Positions 8,144-15,680 of a DNA stretch of 43,067 nt are shown here, piece after piece; within the stretch, counting starts at the first letter, position 1; each line of letters begins with the position of its first letter. Source of the stretch: Fibrobacter sp. (GTDB taxonomy: Bacteria; Fibrobacterota; Fibrobacteria; Fibrobacterales; Fibrobacteraceae); the NCBI GenBank assembly GCA_017959225.1, contig JAGDBD010000071.1, positions 1 through 43,067 of the forward strand, given 5' to 3'. Below the pieces are notes generated by a model that was not told the origin of the DNA, did not search any database, and saw nothing but the letters and a program-made list of their open reading frames with translations. The translations under genes were made by a program, and so were the position numbers.

Positions 8144-9331
8144 ATGTCTAAAAAGCTTCTTCTTCTCGGTGGTGGTCACGCTGAAATCCCTTTGATTCAG
8201 GCAGCGCAAAAGCTCGGTTACTTTGTGATTACCACGGGCAACGCCCGTGAAGGCTTAGGGCATCCCTATGCCGACAAAAATGTTTTTGAAGACTTTTCCG
8301 ATTTAAAAAAGATGCTTGCCCTTGCCGAAGCCGAAGGCGTGGACCGTGTATGTTCCGGATGCAACGACTTCGCATTACTCAGCGCCGCTTACGTCTGCGA
8401 AAAATTAGGCTTGCCCGGTCACGATTCATACGAAACAAGCGTTCAAATCCATCACAAGGATAAGTACCGCGCCCTCGCTACGCGATTAAAAATTCCGACA
8501 CCGAAAGCGATAGCCGTTCATAACGCCGAAGAATTCGAAGCGGCAATTCAAGAAATCCCATTTCCAAATATCATCAAACCGGTAGAACTCACCGGTGGAA
8601 AGGGCATTCACCGTGCAGAAAATGCTTTGGAAGCTCGTGCCGCCTACGCCGAAGCCTTAAAACGCACCAGGGAAGATCGTGTTGTCGTGGAAGAATTTGT
8701 CGTGGGAACGAACCATGGATTTTCTGCGTACTTGCAAAATCAAAAAGTGGTCTTTTATTTTGCCGATAACGAACAGTATTATTTGAACAAGTATATGGTG
8801 AGCGGTGCGAACACTCCGACAACGACAAGTTCACACGCTCAGAAATTACTTTGCGAATATAGCGAACGTATAGCAAAAGCTTTGAACTTGGTAGATGGAA
8901 TTTTGCACATCCAGTACATTGAAAAAGCGGATGGAACTCCTGTAATCATTGAAATTTGCCGTCGTGCGCCAGGAGATTTATACATCAAATTCGTGCAATA
9001 TGCGACTGGAGTGGATTATCCGAAAATGATTGTACAAGGGGAAACGGGAGAATTTTCAAGTGAAATTTTACCGCCACTTGGGACTTTGCCAAAGCCTTTT
9101 TTGCGGCATTGCATTATGGCAAAAGAAAAAGGTGTCGTTCAAGGCGTTTCTTTTGCTCCAGAAATTCAAAAGAATATTGTCGAAAAATTTTTGTGGTTAA
9201 AAAAAGGCGAACTCGTTGAAGATCCCCTTTATTATAAAGCGGGAATCGTTTTTATGCAGTTTTCTTCGGCAGAAGAATTGTATGCACAGACTTCAAAAAT
9301 GACCGAGTTGATTCAAATAGATGTATATTAA
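8144..9331 (+). CDS. ATP-grasp domain ligase
   Basis: 395 aa. N-terminal pre-ATP-grasp Rossmann domain (KKLLLLGGGHAEIPLIQAA, NAREGLGHPYADKN), then an ATP-grasp fold from about residue 105: HHKDKYRALATRLKIPTP, NIIKPVELTGGKGIHRA (146-162, Lys and glycine-rich nucleotide loop), RVVVEEFVVG, and GTPVIIEICRRAPGDLYIKF with metal-binding Glu/Arg near 270. The family joins a carboxylate to an amine through an acyl phosphate (relatives: PurK/PurT, CarB, DdlB, L-amino-acid ligases). Placed between WecE and a sugar-type oxidoreductase, it probably acylates the 4-amino group of the sugar or a derivative with an amino or hydroxy acid; this is inference. AAATATTTT precedes the ATG but no strong Shine-Dalgarno. 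Its stop lies 4 bp before the next preferred start. Confidence 0.83.
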   Translation: MSKKLLLLGGGHAEIPLIQAAQKLGYFVITTGNAREGLGHPYADKNVFEDFSDLKKMLALAEAEGVDRVCSGCNDFALLSAAYVCEKLGLPGHDSYETSVQIHHKDKYRALATRLKIPTPKAIAVHNAEEFEAAIQEIPFPNIIKPVELTGGKGIHRAENALEARAAYAEALKRTREDRVVVEEFVVGTNHGFSAYLQNQKVVFYFADNEQYYLNKYMVSGANTPTTTSSHAQKLLCEYSERIAKALNLVDGILHIQYIEKADGTPVIIEICRRAPGDLYIKFVQYATGVDYPKMIVQGETGEFSSEILPPLGTLPKPFLRHCIMAKEKGVVQGVSFAPEIQKNIVEKFLWLKKGELVEDPLYYKAGIVFMQFSSAEELYAQTSKMTELIQIDVY

Positions 9332-9335
9332 TCCC

Positions 9336-10451
9336 ATGTTCAAAATTGCATTTATCGGTGGCGGAATCAATTCTGCAATTGGCGAAGTTCATCGCGCGGC
9401 GAGTCAAATGGATGGCTTTTTTAAGCTTGTCGCCGGTGCTTTCAGTACCCATGAAGCGGTGAACCGTGAAACGGCGGAAGCTTGGGGTGTTCCTTTAGAA
9501 CGAACTTATGCAAATTACAAGGATCTTTTGGCCTCGGAAAAAGGAAAAATTGATGCGGTCGTAGTCCTTGCTCCGACGGATTTCCATCAAGAAATCATTA
9601 TTGACGCTTTGCGGGCTGGCTTTCACGTTGTGAGCGAAAAGTCTTTAGCCACAAGCGTAGAAGAAGGCGAAGCGATTGCAAAAGTGGTTGCAGAAACCAA
9701 AGGCTTTTTTTGTACCACTTATAATTATACCGGCTATCCGATGGTCCGCGAACTTAAACAGTTGATTGAAGACGGTAAACTCGGAAAAATTCAGCAGGTG
9801 CAAGTGGAAATGCCCCAGGAAGGCTTTATGCGTTTAGGCGCTCAGGGAGAACCTCCAAAGCCTCAAGCGTGGCGGTTAAAAGACACGGTCATTCCGAAGA
9901 TCTCTTTAGACTTGGGCAGCCATTTGCACAACATGGTTTATTTTTTGACGGGAGAGCACCCGTTGCGGATTGTAGCGGATCAGGCGACTTTTGGACTTTT
10001 CCCTCAGATCGTGGACAATGTCGGAGCGCTTGCCAAGTACACAAATCAGGTAAGGGCTCAGATTTGGTTCAGCAAAACGGCGCTTGGAAATCGAAACGGT
10101 TTGCGCATTCGCGTTTATGGAAGCGAAGGGAGCGCGGAATGGTTCCAGTTAGAACCTGAAACGTTAAAAACCTGTGATTTGCGAGGCCATGTGAGCTTGC
10201 GAGATCGCACGGGCGATGTAAAAATTGCGAACCAACCGAGATATAACCGTTTTAAAGCAGGACATCCGGCGGGATTCATCGAAGCCTTTGCCAACTATTA
10301 TGAAGACATTGCGCATTGCCTTGCGGAATTCCAACAAACCGGGACTTTCGAAAGTAAATATGTTTGTGGCATCAAGACTTCTTTAGAAGGGTTGATGATG
10401 ATGCAAGCTGCAGCCCGTTCCGCGAAAACGGATAAATGGGAAAACATTTGA
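9336..10451 (+). CDS. Gfo/Idh/MocA family NAD(P)-dependent oxidoreductase
   Basis: 371 aa. The N-terminal Rossmann domain opens directly with MFKIAFIGGGINSAIGEVHR, a GGG-type dinucleotide loop, which is why ATG 9336 is preferred over an ATG at 9321 that would overlap the previous gene. AVVVLAPTDFHQE and HVVSEKSLATSVEEG (a variant of the EKP motif with Ser in place of Pro) follow. The C-terminal alpha/beta domain contains SLDLGSHLHNMVYFLTGEHP, the conserved catalytic D..H region. Family members oxidise or reduce hydroxyls of sugars and cyclitols. As last gene of the WecE/ATP-grasp unit it may act on the same sugar, as WlbA does on UDP-sugars, or make the acid the ligase uses. Ends immediately before a strong terminator. 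Confidence 0.85.
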   Translation: MFKIAFIGGGINSAIGEVHRAASQMDGFFKLVAGAFSTHEAVNRETAEAWGVPLERTYANYKDLLASEKGKIDAVVVLAPTDFHQEIIIDALRAGFHVVSEKSLATSVEEGEAIAKVVAETKGFFCTTYNYTGYPMVRELKQLIEDGKLGKIQQVQVEMPQEGFMRLGAQGEPPKPQAWRLKDTVIPKISLDLGSHLHNMVYFLTGEHPLRIVADQATFGLFPQIVDNVGALAKYTNQVRAQIWFSKTALGNRNGLRIRVYGSEGSAEWFQLEPETLKTCDLRGHVSLRDRTGDVKIANQPRYNRFKAGHPAGFIEAFANYYEDIAHCLAEFQQTGTFESKYVCGIKTSLEGLMMMQAAARSAKTDKWENI

Positions 10452-10480
10452 AAAAAGCCGAGCGGAACGCTCGGCTTTTT
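10451..10480. terminator. Symmetrical (bidirectional) intrinsic terminator
   Basis: An 8-bp perfect GC-rich stem (10457-10464 with 10468-10475, loop GAA) has six A on the left and five T on the right, so it can end both the polysaccharide operon (plus) and the btuB operon (minus). It lies directly at the oxidoreductase stop and 22 bp from the lipoprotein stop. Confidence 0.92.
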
Positions 10481-10501
10481 GCTTGTGCAAATGGGTGAAA
10501 A

Positions 10502-11974
10502 TTATTCAATCACTTTCACTGTCTTTGCGGAGAATTCCTTCGTGTCGATGGAAGAAATCGTGGAACCGCTCGAAAGGGAAATCTTGCGGATTTCTGCGGT
10601 GTCGTACATGGCAACCCATGCCGAGCTTCCGTCGATTGCAACGAGATCGTACGGGTTATCTGCATTAAGAGCTTCCTGCCATGTGACAGACTTTGTGGAT
10701 ACATCGACATTCGAAATGCTGCCGGAGCTTGCGCGATCGAGAACGAACAACTTTTCGTTAGACTTCACAATTTTTGTGTCGCCAGAGAACTGGATTGCTT
10801 TTTCTGCATCGCAAACGTCGCTACCTTCTACCCAGAAGAGTTTTCCCGAGGAATAATCGGAAACATAGATGAAGGTTTCCCCTTCGACGATGGCAACACC
10901 TGCCGGCTGGTACATGAAGCCTTCATATGTGTCTGGATCGAGATCTTTGAACAAAGCGGTCAAAGTTGTACCATCATAGACGCGGACATTCATATTGCCC
11001 ATTTCAAAAGTGTTCCAATCCATAAATCCGCGGTCACCGATATAGAGATTACCGTCGGTGTGAACGTACAAACCGCCAGATGCATCCGTGATGCCATCGA
11101 TGCTCGTTACGCTCTTGTTTTCAAGGTCCACTTCAACAACAGGAACCGATCCGTAGTACTTGTTGATTGCTACGTAGCCTTTACCCGTCTTGGCATTGAC
11201 TTCGAACAAGGTTGCGCCGCCACCAATTTTGGTGCCGCTCACCCAAAGTTCCGATTTCTTTTTCTTCAGGTCAATCTTTTCAATGCCGCGATTTTCGTCT
11301 GCATCGGTTCCCCAAGATTCGTTGTATTCACCATGGGTTGCCACATAGACGTTACCCTTCACGACCTTTACGGCCGATGGGTTTTTCGTCACAAGCTGAA
11401 TCGTGTCCAGAAGAGTTCCATCGTTCAAATTGTAAAGGGCAAGAAGACCGTTGTCGTTGAAAATGGCTGTATAGCCGTCTGCCGACAAAGTGTAACGCTG
11501 GAACACGGCAAACAATGTATCGCCAGAAACTTCAAGGTCTGCTGCATTGGGAGTCGTAGACAAATAAGTCACCTCAAGCTCAACGGAGCTGCTAGATTCC
11601 GCTTCTTCGCTGCTGCTGGATTCAGCCTTTGCAGAGGAGCTGCTGGACTTGGAAGAAGATTCGCTGGAACTAGAAGCGTTCTTTGCGCTGGAGCTAGAAA
11701 CGTCCTTGGCGCTCGAACTAGAAGAATCCTTTTTAGAACTGGAGCTCGACTTTTTGACTGAAGAAGAGCTGACGTCTTCGGAATCGCTGCTGTCGATTTC
11801 TTCGAGGCATTCTTCGTTGTCGATGCATTCAACGTCCGGCGAAGTACTGCTGCTGTCGCCGCAAGCGGTGAGACCGAAAACGAGAGAGGCTGTTGCGAGT
11901 GCCGCAAGTGATTGCTTCGCTACGCTCGCAATGACGCGGTGTCGATTGGCAATGAGATTTTTCATTTTGTTCAT
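10502..11974 (-). CDS. Ser-linker beta-propeller lipoprotein, BtuG-like candidate
   Basis: 490 aa. Type II signal peptide with lipobox LTACG near residue 38, a poly-Ser/acidic linker (about 45-135) with repeated SSSSxK units, then about 350 residues of short beta-strand repeats resembling YncE/NHL-type propellers: DTLFAVFQRY, GLLALYNLNDGTLLDT, VVKGNVYVATHGE, FEVNAKTGKGYVAINKY, GNLYIGDRG, TFIYVSDYSSGKLFWVEG, EKLFVLDRA, SSAWVAMYDT. It follows btuB by 39 bp under the same cobalamin riboswitch. In Bacteroides, the propeller lipoprotein BtuG caps BtuB and captures B12 with very high affinity, so an equivalent surface role is inferred here. AAGGAAA at 11982-11988 is the ribosome-binding site. The signal peptide n-region (RVIASVAKQS) is encoded by an interspersed repeat. 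Confidence 0.8.
   Translation of the reverse strand: MNKMKNLIANRHRVIASVAKQSLAALATASLVFGLTACGDSSSTSPDVECIDNEECLEEIDSSDSEDVSSSSVKKSSSSSKKDSSSSSAKDVSSSSAKNASSSSESSSKSSSSSAKAESSSSEEAESSSSVELEVTYLSTTPNAADLEVSGDTLFAVFQRYTLSADGYTAIFNDNGLLALYNLNDGTLLDTIQLVTKNPSAVKVVKGNVYVATHGEYNESWGTDADENRGIEKIDLKKKKSELWVSGTKIGGGATLFEVNAKTGKGYVAINKYYGSVPVVEVDLENKSVTSIDGITDASGGLYVHTDGNLYIGDRGFMDWNTFEMGNMNVRVYDGTTLTALFKDLDPDTYEGFMYQPAGVAIVEGETFIYVSDYSSGKLFWVEGSDVCDAEKAIQFSGDTKIVKSNEKLFVLDRASSGSISNVDVSTKSVTWQEALNADNPYDLVAIDGSSAWVAMYDTAEIRKISLSSGSTISSIDTKEFSAKTVKVIE
11910..11936. repeat. Interspersed repeat copy inside the lipoprotein signal sequence
   Basis: The segment contains GATTGCTTCGCTACGCTCGC followed by AATGACG, matching from memory a short interspersed repeat found in many bacterial genomes, whose translation gives VIASVAKQS or HCEERSDAAI. 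Here it is read in frame as VIASVAKQS in the signal peptide of the adjacent lipoprotein. Only one copy is visible in this window. Confidence 0.6.
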
Positions 11975-12013
11975 GTTTTTCCTTTTCTGGCTTTACGCTA
12001 TTTTGCGCGGGGG

Positions 12014-14068
12014 CTAGAACCCCTGTATGAGTGAGACTTTGTATTCCCGGCCTGGAGCTGGGTAAGGTGTATAAATGTTGCGGTATGTTTCGTCCGTGAT
12101 ATTGTTGACGGCAAAGACTAGGCGGGTCTTTTCAAAGGGCTGCCAGGCAAGCGAAGCGTTATAACGGGTTACGGCTGGCTGGCGTGTAAAATTCAAACGG
12201 TCGCTGAAGATAGTTGACCTGTAGTCCATTGTAAAAATCGCGCTTAGGTGCAACGGCAAAAAGATCGTACCTTCTGCGTTGTAACTGTATATAGGTTCAC
12301 CAGGCAAAAGGTTCCCATTGTAAGCTTTGTTACTTCCTTCATCCCGCGGGCTTTGAATTGTCCCATGCAAAACGGCTTGGAAAAAATCCACCGGTCGGCT
12401 GTCTAATTCAAGTTCTACGCCGCGAATCAACGACTGGTCAATGTTAAAAGCTTTCATCAGGTTTGTACTTGTGACCCAGTAGATTCCGTTTTCAGCATGA
12501 GTTTCAAAATAGGTGGCCCGCAGAACGGACCGTTTTTTTGGCGTGGACATATAAATGCCCGCGGCAAACTTCAAAGCGGTTTCGTCCTTTAAATTCGGGT
12601 TCGAAAGCGTTCCTGGGTAAACTCCGTAAAGTTCCATCAATTGAGGCTTTCGGTAAAAACGACCGATCGAAGCGTTTGCGCCGATCCAAGAATCCTTTTT
12701 CCCGAACTTCGCTTGTAACATTCCGCCTAGGCTCAAATCGCGATCCGTGGCGTCGCTGATTAAAGCCGTTCCGGTAGACATCAAAACTTTTCCACCGTCA
12801 ATGTCATCGATGGATTTTAAAAGATTTCCTTCCGCTAAAAGTGAAAACCATTTTGTAAAGGAATATTCCGCATTGCCCGCAATAGAACCTGTGTAACGGT
12901 TCAGCCCAAATTCCTGCAAAGATCCGCGGGATTCCCAACGTTCTGCGCTGCCAGCAAACCGTACAAAGGCTTCGAAATCTTGCAACGAAAGCGTTCCGGA
13001 AATCTCGGGCGAAAGTCTGTAGCCGGCAAGGCCATATTCCCTGTAGGTGTTTGACAGGTAACCGATTTTGTCTAACGGGTAGTACGACGCCGAAACGTTC
13101 TTTTCAAATTTTCCAGTGATTCCGGCTTCGGTAAGAATGCAACCGAAAAGTTCCGGAAATTCCAAGCGGTACAAAAGCTGTGACATGTCGCCTGTAAATT
13201 TCGCCACGTAAGTCTGCGAATCTTCGTGCCCGGGGTTACCAGCTTCCGTATGGGAAATCGATCCCGAAAGAGTGGAAAAGAAACCGTTGCCGTGGAGAAT
13301 CCGGTATTGTGCATTTCCGGAATATTCCGTGAACTGTGCGTTTTGGCGCTTTTCTTTGGTGTCGTCAGAGTCGTTGTAAAGAGTGCCGTTGCGATTGGTG
13401 AATTCGTAATCGTTATCGCTGTGGCGCATGGATGCGGTTGCAGAAAATTGTGCGCTGTCGGTTACGGAAGCGTTGATTTGTGCAGAACCTTCGAAAGTGT
13501 TGTGGGAACCGTAGCTTGCAAAAATTCGACCGGTGGGAGTTTTAGAAGCGTGGACCGCGTTTTTGGATACAAAGTTGATGACGCCGCCGACGCCAGAACC
13601 GCCAAATTTGGCCGGAGTTCTGTCCTTGTAAATTTCAATTTTTTCAATGTTGTTTAAATCGATGGCTCCGATGTTTGGAGCTCCGCCACTGGCGTCGTTC
13701 AGCGGAATGCCATCTAAACAGATCAAAATGTTTCGTGCAGCGATGCCGCGGATGCTGACCGTTTGAAAGCTTCCCATGCCGCCCTGGGTATAGCCTTGAA
13801 TTCCCGAAAGCGAAGAAAGAATTTCTGTTGCAGAAAGCCCACGCCCTTCCCAGGCGGAAGCTGTAATTTCGGTATAATCGGTGCCAACGACAGCGATGCC
13901 GGAAACGGGAGGTGCGGAAATTTCGGAAACGCCTAAGTCTTGTACGGGAGCCGTGTCGTCAACGGCTACATCTTTAGACGTAACTTCGACTTGTGCGAAG
14001 GTATTTTCCCAAGCACAGCACAAAAGGACCGCAACCGTTGCGGTCTTGCAGAATGACGTCGTTCGCAT
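12014..14068 (-). CDS. btuB: BtuB-like TonB-dependent outer-membrane receptor (cobalamin)
   Basis: 684 aa from ATG 14068, which has GAGGAA 3 nt upstream and begins a signal peptide (MRTTSFCKTATVAVLLCCAW, cleavage near TFA). The plug domain has TASAWEGRGLSATEILSSLS, SIRGIAARNILICLDGIPLN and IEKIEIYKDRTPAKFGGSGV, the hallmark plug motifs. About 22 beta strands follow, and the C-terminus ends with a terminal Phe (KVSLIQGF) as required for Bam assembly. The cobalamin riboswitch upstream supports corrinoid as ligand; small size and plug sequence also fit the BtuB group. An in-frame ORF extends to 14206, but that part is the riboswitch and has no leader features. It imports B12 across the outer membrane, powered by TonB-ExbBD encoded elsewhere. 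BtuCDF is not in this window. Confidence 0.9.
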   Translation of the reverse strand: MRTTSFCKTATVAVLLCCAWENTFAQVEVTSKDVAVDDTAPVQDLGVSEISAPPVSGIAVVGTDYTEITASAWEGRGLSATEILSSLSGIQGYTQGGMGSFQTVSIRGIAARNILICLDGIPLNDASGGAPNIGAIDLNNIEKIEIYKDRTPAKFGGSGVGGVINFVSKNAVHASKTPTGRIFASYGSHNTFEGSAQINASVTDSAQFSATASMRHSDNDYEFTNRNGTLYNDSDDTKEKRQNAQFTEYSGNAQYRILHGNGFFSTLSGSISHTEAGNPGHEDSQTYVAKFTGDMSQLLYRLEFPELFGCILTEAGITGKFEKNVSASYYPLDKIGYLSNTYREYGLAGYRLSPEISGTLSLQDFEAFVRFAGSAERWESRGSLQEFGLNRYTGSIAGNAEYSFTKWFSLLAEGNLLKSIDDIDGGKVLMSTGTALISDATDRDLSLGGMLQAKFGKKDSWIGANASIGRFYRKPQLMELYGVYPGTLSNPNLKDETALKFAAGIYMSTPKKRSVLRATYFETHAENGIYWVTSTNLMKAFNIDQSLIRGVELELDSRPVDFFQAVLHGTIQSPRDEGSNKAYNGNLLPGEPIYSYNAEGTIFLPLHLSAIFTMDYRSTIFSDRLNFTRQPAVTRYNASLAWQPFEKTRLVFAVNNITDETYRNIYTPYPAPGREYKVSLIQGF

Positions 14069-14083
14069 CGTTCCTCGCGGCAC

Positions 14084-14228
14084 GTTTCCACAGTTCTTCT
14101 GGCTTGGGGATCGCTCTACGCCGGCTCCTTCACATACTTTGCAGTACATTGGTTTATTGCCGGTTTCGTCCTCCCATACAGCGGCGGGACCGTTCCCGAT
14201 TCTCACGGGATTCTCTCGAAGGTTCTAG
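14084..14228 (-). promoter_or_regulatory. Cobalamin (adenosylcobalamin-class) riboswitch
   Basis: On the minus strand the conserved elements occur in order: a P3-like hairpin CCCGTGAGAATCGGG (14195-14209), the core GGTCCCGCCGCTGTA (14177-14191), a GGGAGGACGAAACC segment (14163-14176), a variable peripheral region, and the B12 box AAGCCAGAAGA (14095-14105). It ends just before the GAGGAA ribosome-binding site of btuB, so ligand binding probably controls translation initiation of btuB and, by coupling or transcript stability, the lipoprotein. Outer limits are approximate. Confidence 0.93.
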
Positions 14229-14280
14229 CTCTCGCTTCGCTTCGGCTTTTCAGGGCATGGAAATCGTTTATTTGTGCGAA

Positions 14281-14302
14281 AAGATAGCTCATTTTCTATC
14301 TT
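14281..14302. promoter_or_regulatory. Inverted repeat between btuB leader and aroD
   Basis: AAGATAG (14281-14287) and CTATCTT (14296-14302) form a perfect 7-bp inverted repeat with an 8-nt spacer. Each arm also contains a TATCTT, so it can read as a pair of opposed -7 boxes: the plus-strand copy TATCTTCT (14297-14304) ends 6 nt before the aroD ATG, while the minus-strand copy (14279-14286) lies upstream of the riboswitch. A divergent promoter is the simplest reading; an operator is the alternative. Confidence 0.45.
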
Positions 14303-14310
14303 CTGTGTAT

Positions 14311-15042
14311 ATGCAACTTTTTGCTGGTATTATCGATCCCGAAACGCTTTCGTCCGTGGAGCAGAATCCAACGGGTGAACTTTCGAAGTCTGCCGCCCTC
14401 TGTTCGGCTCTAGAAATTCGCTACGACCTGTTTTTGCACAGCGGATGCCGGGGCGAAGACTTGCCCGGCCTTTCTGCAAAGGTCCGCTCCCTTTTCCCCA
14501 AGGCACTCCAAATCGGCACGATCCGTTTGCAGCGCGACGGGGGAATGTTCAAAGATTCCTTTGCCGCTGACCGGAACCGCCACTTCGAAAGGATCCTTTC
14601 GGCAACGCTTCACCCGGAAGTGGTGGACATTGAAATCGAAGAGCTGGAAACTCTGCTGCCCAAGGTTCAGCCGGTTTTGAAGACTTCCGGGGCAAAAGTT
14701 CTGGCTTCGCACCACGATTTTTTGAAGGTTCCGACTGTCGCTGAATTCAAAAATTGGATCTCCTTTGCCAAAGAATCCGGGGCAAACGGCTACAAAACCG
14801 CCTGTATGAGCGTTCAAAATGGCGATTTTGAAGAAATTTACCCGCTGATTCAAGAAGAAGCTCCCCGGTTTGAATTCTTTTCCCTTTTCGCTATGGGGGC
14901 TTTTGGGCAGGAATCCCGGGTCAAAAGTCTCTGTTACGGGGCAAATCTCACCTATTGTGCGCTCGGAAAAGCGGTGGCCCCGGGGCAACTTTCGGTGGCG
15001 GAAGCCTTGGAATCCTTCCAAAAACTTTCTCAAAAACGCTAA
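14311..15042 (+). CDS. aroD: Type I 3-dehydroquinate dehydratase
   Basis: 243 aa from ATG 14311, close to the usual 220-250. It dehydrates 3-dehydroquinate to 3-dehydroshikimate, step three of the shikimate pathway, through a Schiff base. Visible signature residues: EIRYDL (35-40), TIRLQRDGGM (70-79, substrate Arg), VVDIEIEELE (104-113, catalytic-site Glu), LASHHDF (131-137) with His134/135 as general acid-base, GANGYKTACM (158-166) with Schiff-base Lys162, and the C-terminal APGQLS (223-228) substrate loop. An in-frame extension to 13993 overlaps the btuB coding start and the riboswitch in antisense and is rejected. A TATCTT box ends 8 nt before the ATG. The gene is followed by a long stem terminator, so it is probably monocistronic. 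Confidence 0.9.
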   Translation: MQLFAGIIDPETLSSVEQNPTGELSKSAALCSALEIRYDLFLHSGCRGEDLPGLSAKVRSLFPKALQIGTIRLQRDGGMFKDSFAADRNRHFERILSATLHPEVVDIEIEELETLLPKVQPVLKTSGAKVLASHHDFLKVPTVAEFKNWISFAKESGANGYKTACMSVQNGDFEEIYPLIQEEAPRFEFFSLFAMGAFGQESRVKSLCYGANLTYCALGKAVAPGQLSVAEALESFQKLSQKR

Positions 15043-15067
15043 AAATCAGCGAAAAAGGCCAAAAAAG

Positions 15068-15127
15068 GCCCGAAAAGGGTGTAAAAGTGCTTTTTCTCTC
15101 ACAATTATACCCAACGGGCTTTTTTTT
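15068..15127 (+). terminator. Extended-stem terminator of aroD
   Basis: Outer stem GCCCG (15068-15072) pairs with CGGGC (15115-15119). An inner stem GGGTGTAA (15077-15084) pairs with TTATACCC (15105-15112) with one G-U pair. Eight T follow (15120-15127). The hairpin is unusually long for an intrinsic terminator and has an interior bulge of four A opposite AA. Confidence 0.75.
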
Positions 15128-15160
15128 ACTAAACTTATTCAGAATTAACAAGGAAACTAT

Positions 15161-15625
15161 ATGCGTCTTTCTGAACGATTTGCAGATAATAGCGTGATCA
15201 TCAACGCAAAAGGTTCGACCAAGGAAGAAATCCTGAACGAACTCGTGGACACGCTTTGCGCTTCTTACAAGCTCGAACATCGCGACGAAATCTTCGATGC
15301 TGTCTGGAAGCGTGAACAGACTCGCTCTACAGGTATTGGTTGTGGTTTGGCTGTCCCGCATGCAAAGATCGACTATGTGGATCGTATGTGCATGGTGGCG
15401 GCGACGGTAGAAAAGGGTATCGACTTTGAAGCCATGGACAACGAACCGGTTCACCTGCTCATTTTGATCGTGAGCCCGGGCAATACGGTCGGTCCGCACC
15501 TGAAGGCTCTTTCGTCGGTCAGCCGGATTCTTGCCAATGCGGAAGTCCGCAAAGACTTGATCGATTCCCAGAATCAGGTGGATTTCCTCGACATTTTGGG
15601 CAAAGCCGAAGACAAGTATCTGTAA
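15161..15625 (+). CDS. PTS fructose/PTS-Ntr-type EIIA protein
   Basis: 154 aa, a single EIIA (PTS_EIIA_2) domain. The phosphorylatable histidine is His67 in GLAVPHAKID, preceded by KREQTRSTGIGCG, both hallmarks of the fructose/PtsN class. FEAMDNEPVHLLILIVSPG and LKALSSVSRILAN complete the fold. With no EIIB/C permease beside it, the likely role is regulatory (PtsN-like phosphorelay) rather than sugar uptake, though a soluble IIA for a distant transporter is possible. AAGGAAA at 15150-15156 is a good ribosome-binding site 4 nt before the ATG. It is followed by its own terminator and then tRNA-Val, so it appears monocistronic. Confidence 0.88.
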   Translation: MRLSERFADNSVIINAKGSTKEEILNELVDTLCASYKLEHRDEIFDAVWKREQTRSTGIGCGLAVPHAKIDYVDRMCMVAATVEKGIDFEAMDNEPVHLLILIVSPGNTVGPHLKALSSVSRILANAEVRKDLIDSQNQVDFLDILGKAEDKYL

Positions 15626-15648
15626 AAATCACTCTTAACGAGATTTGA

Positions 15649-15680
15649 GCCTTGACGCAAAGTCAAGGCTTTTATATTTT
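15649..15680 (+). terminator. Intrinsic terminator of the PTS IIA gene, overlapping a possible tRNA promoter
   Basis: An 8-bp perfect stem (15649-15656 with 15662-15669, loop GCAAA) is followed by TTTTATATTTTT. The same stretch contains TTGACG (15652-15657) and TATATT (15673-15678), 15 bp apart, which could be promoter elements for the tRNA starting at 15692. Confidence 0.85.

Noticed and set aside
11060-11761. 233-codon plus-strand ORF antisense to the propeller lipoprotein
   Set aside because: Shadow frame of the lipoprotein and its Ser linker; no independent start signals or motifs.
13993-14310. N-terminal extension of aroD over the riboswitch
   Set aside because: It is antisense to the btuB start and aptamer, has no dehydratase residues, and the normal-length enzyme starts at 14311.
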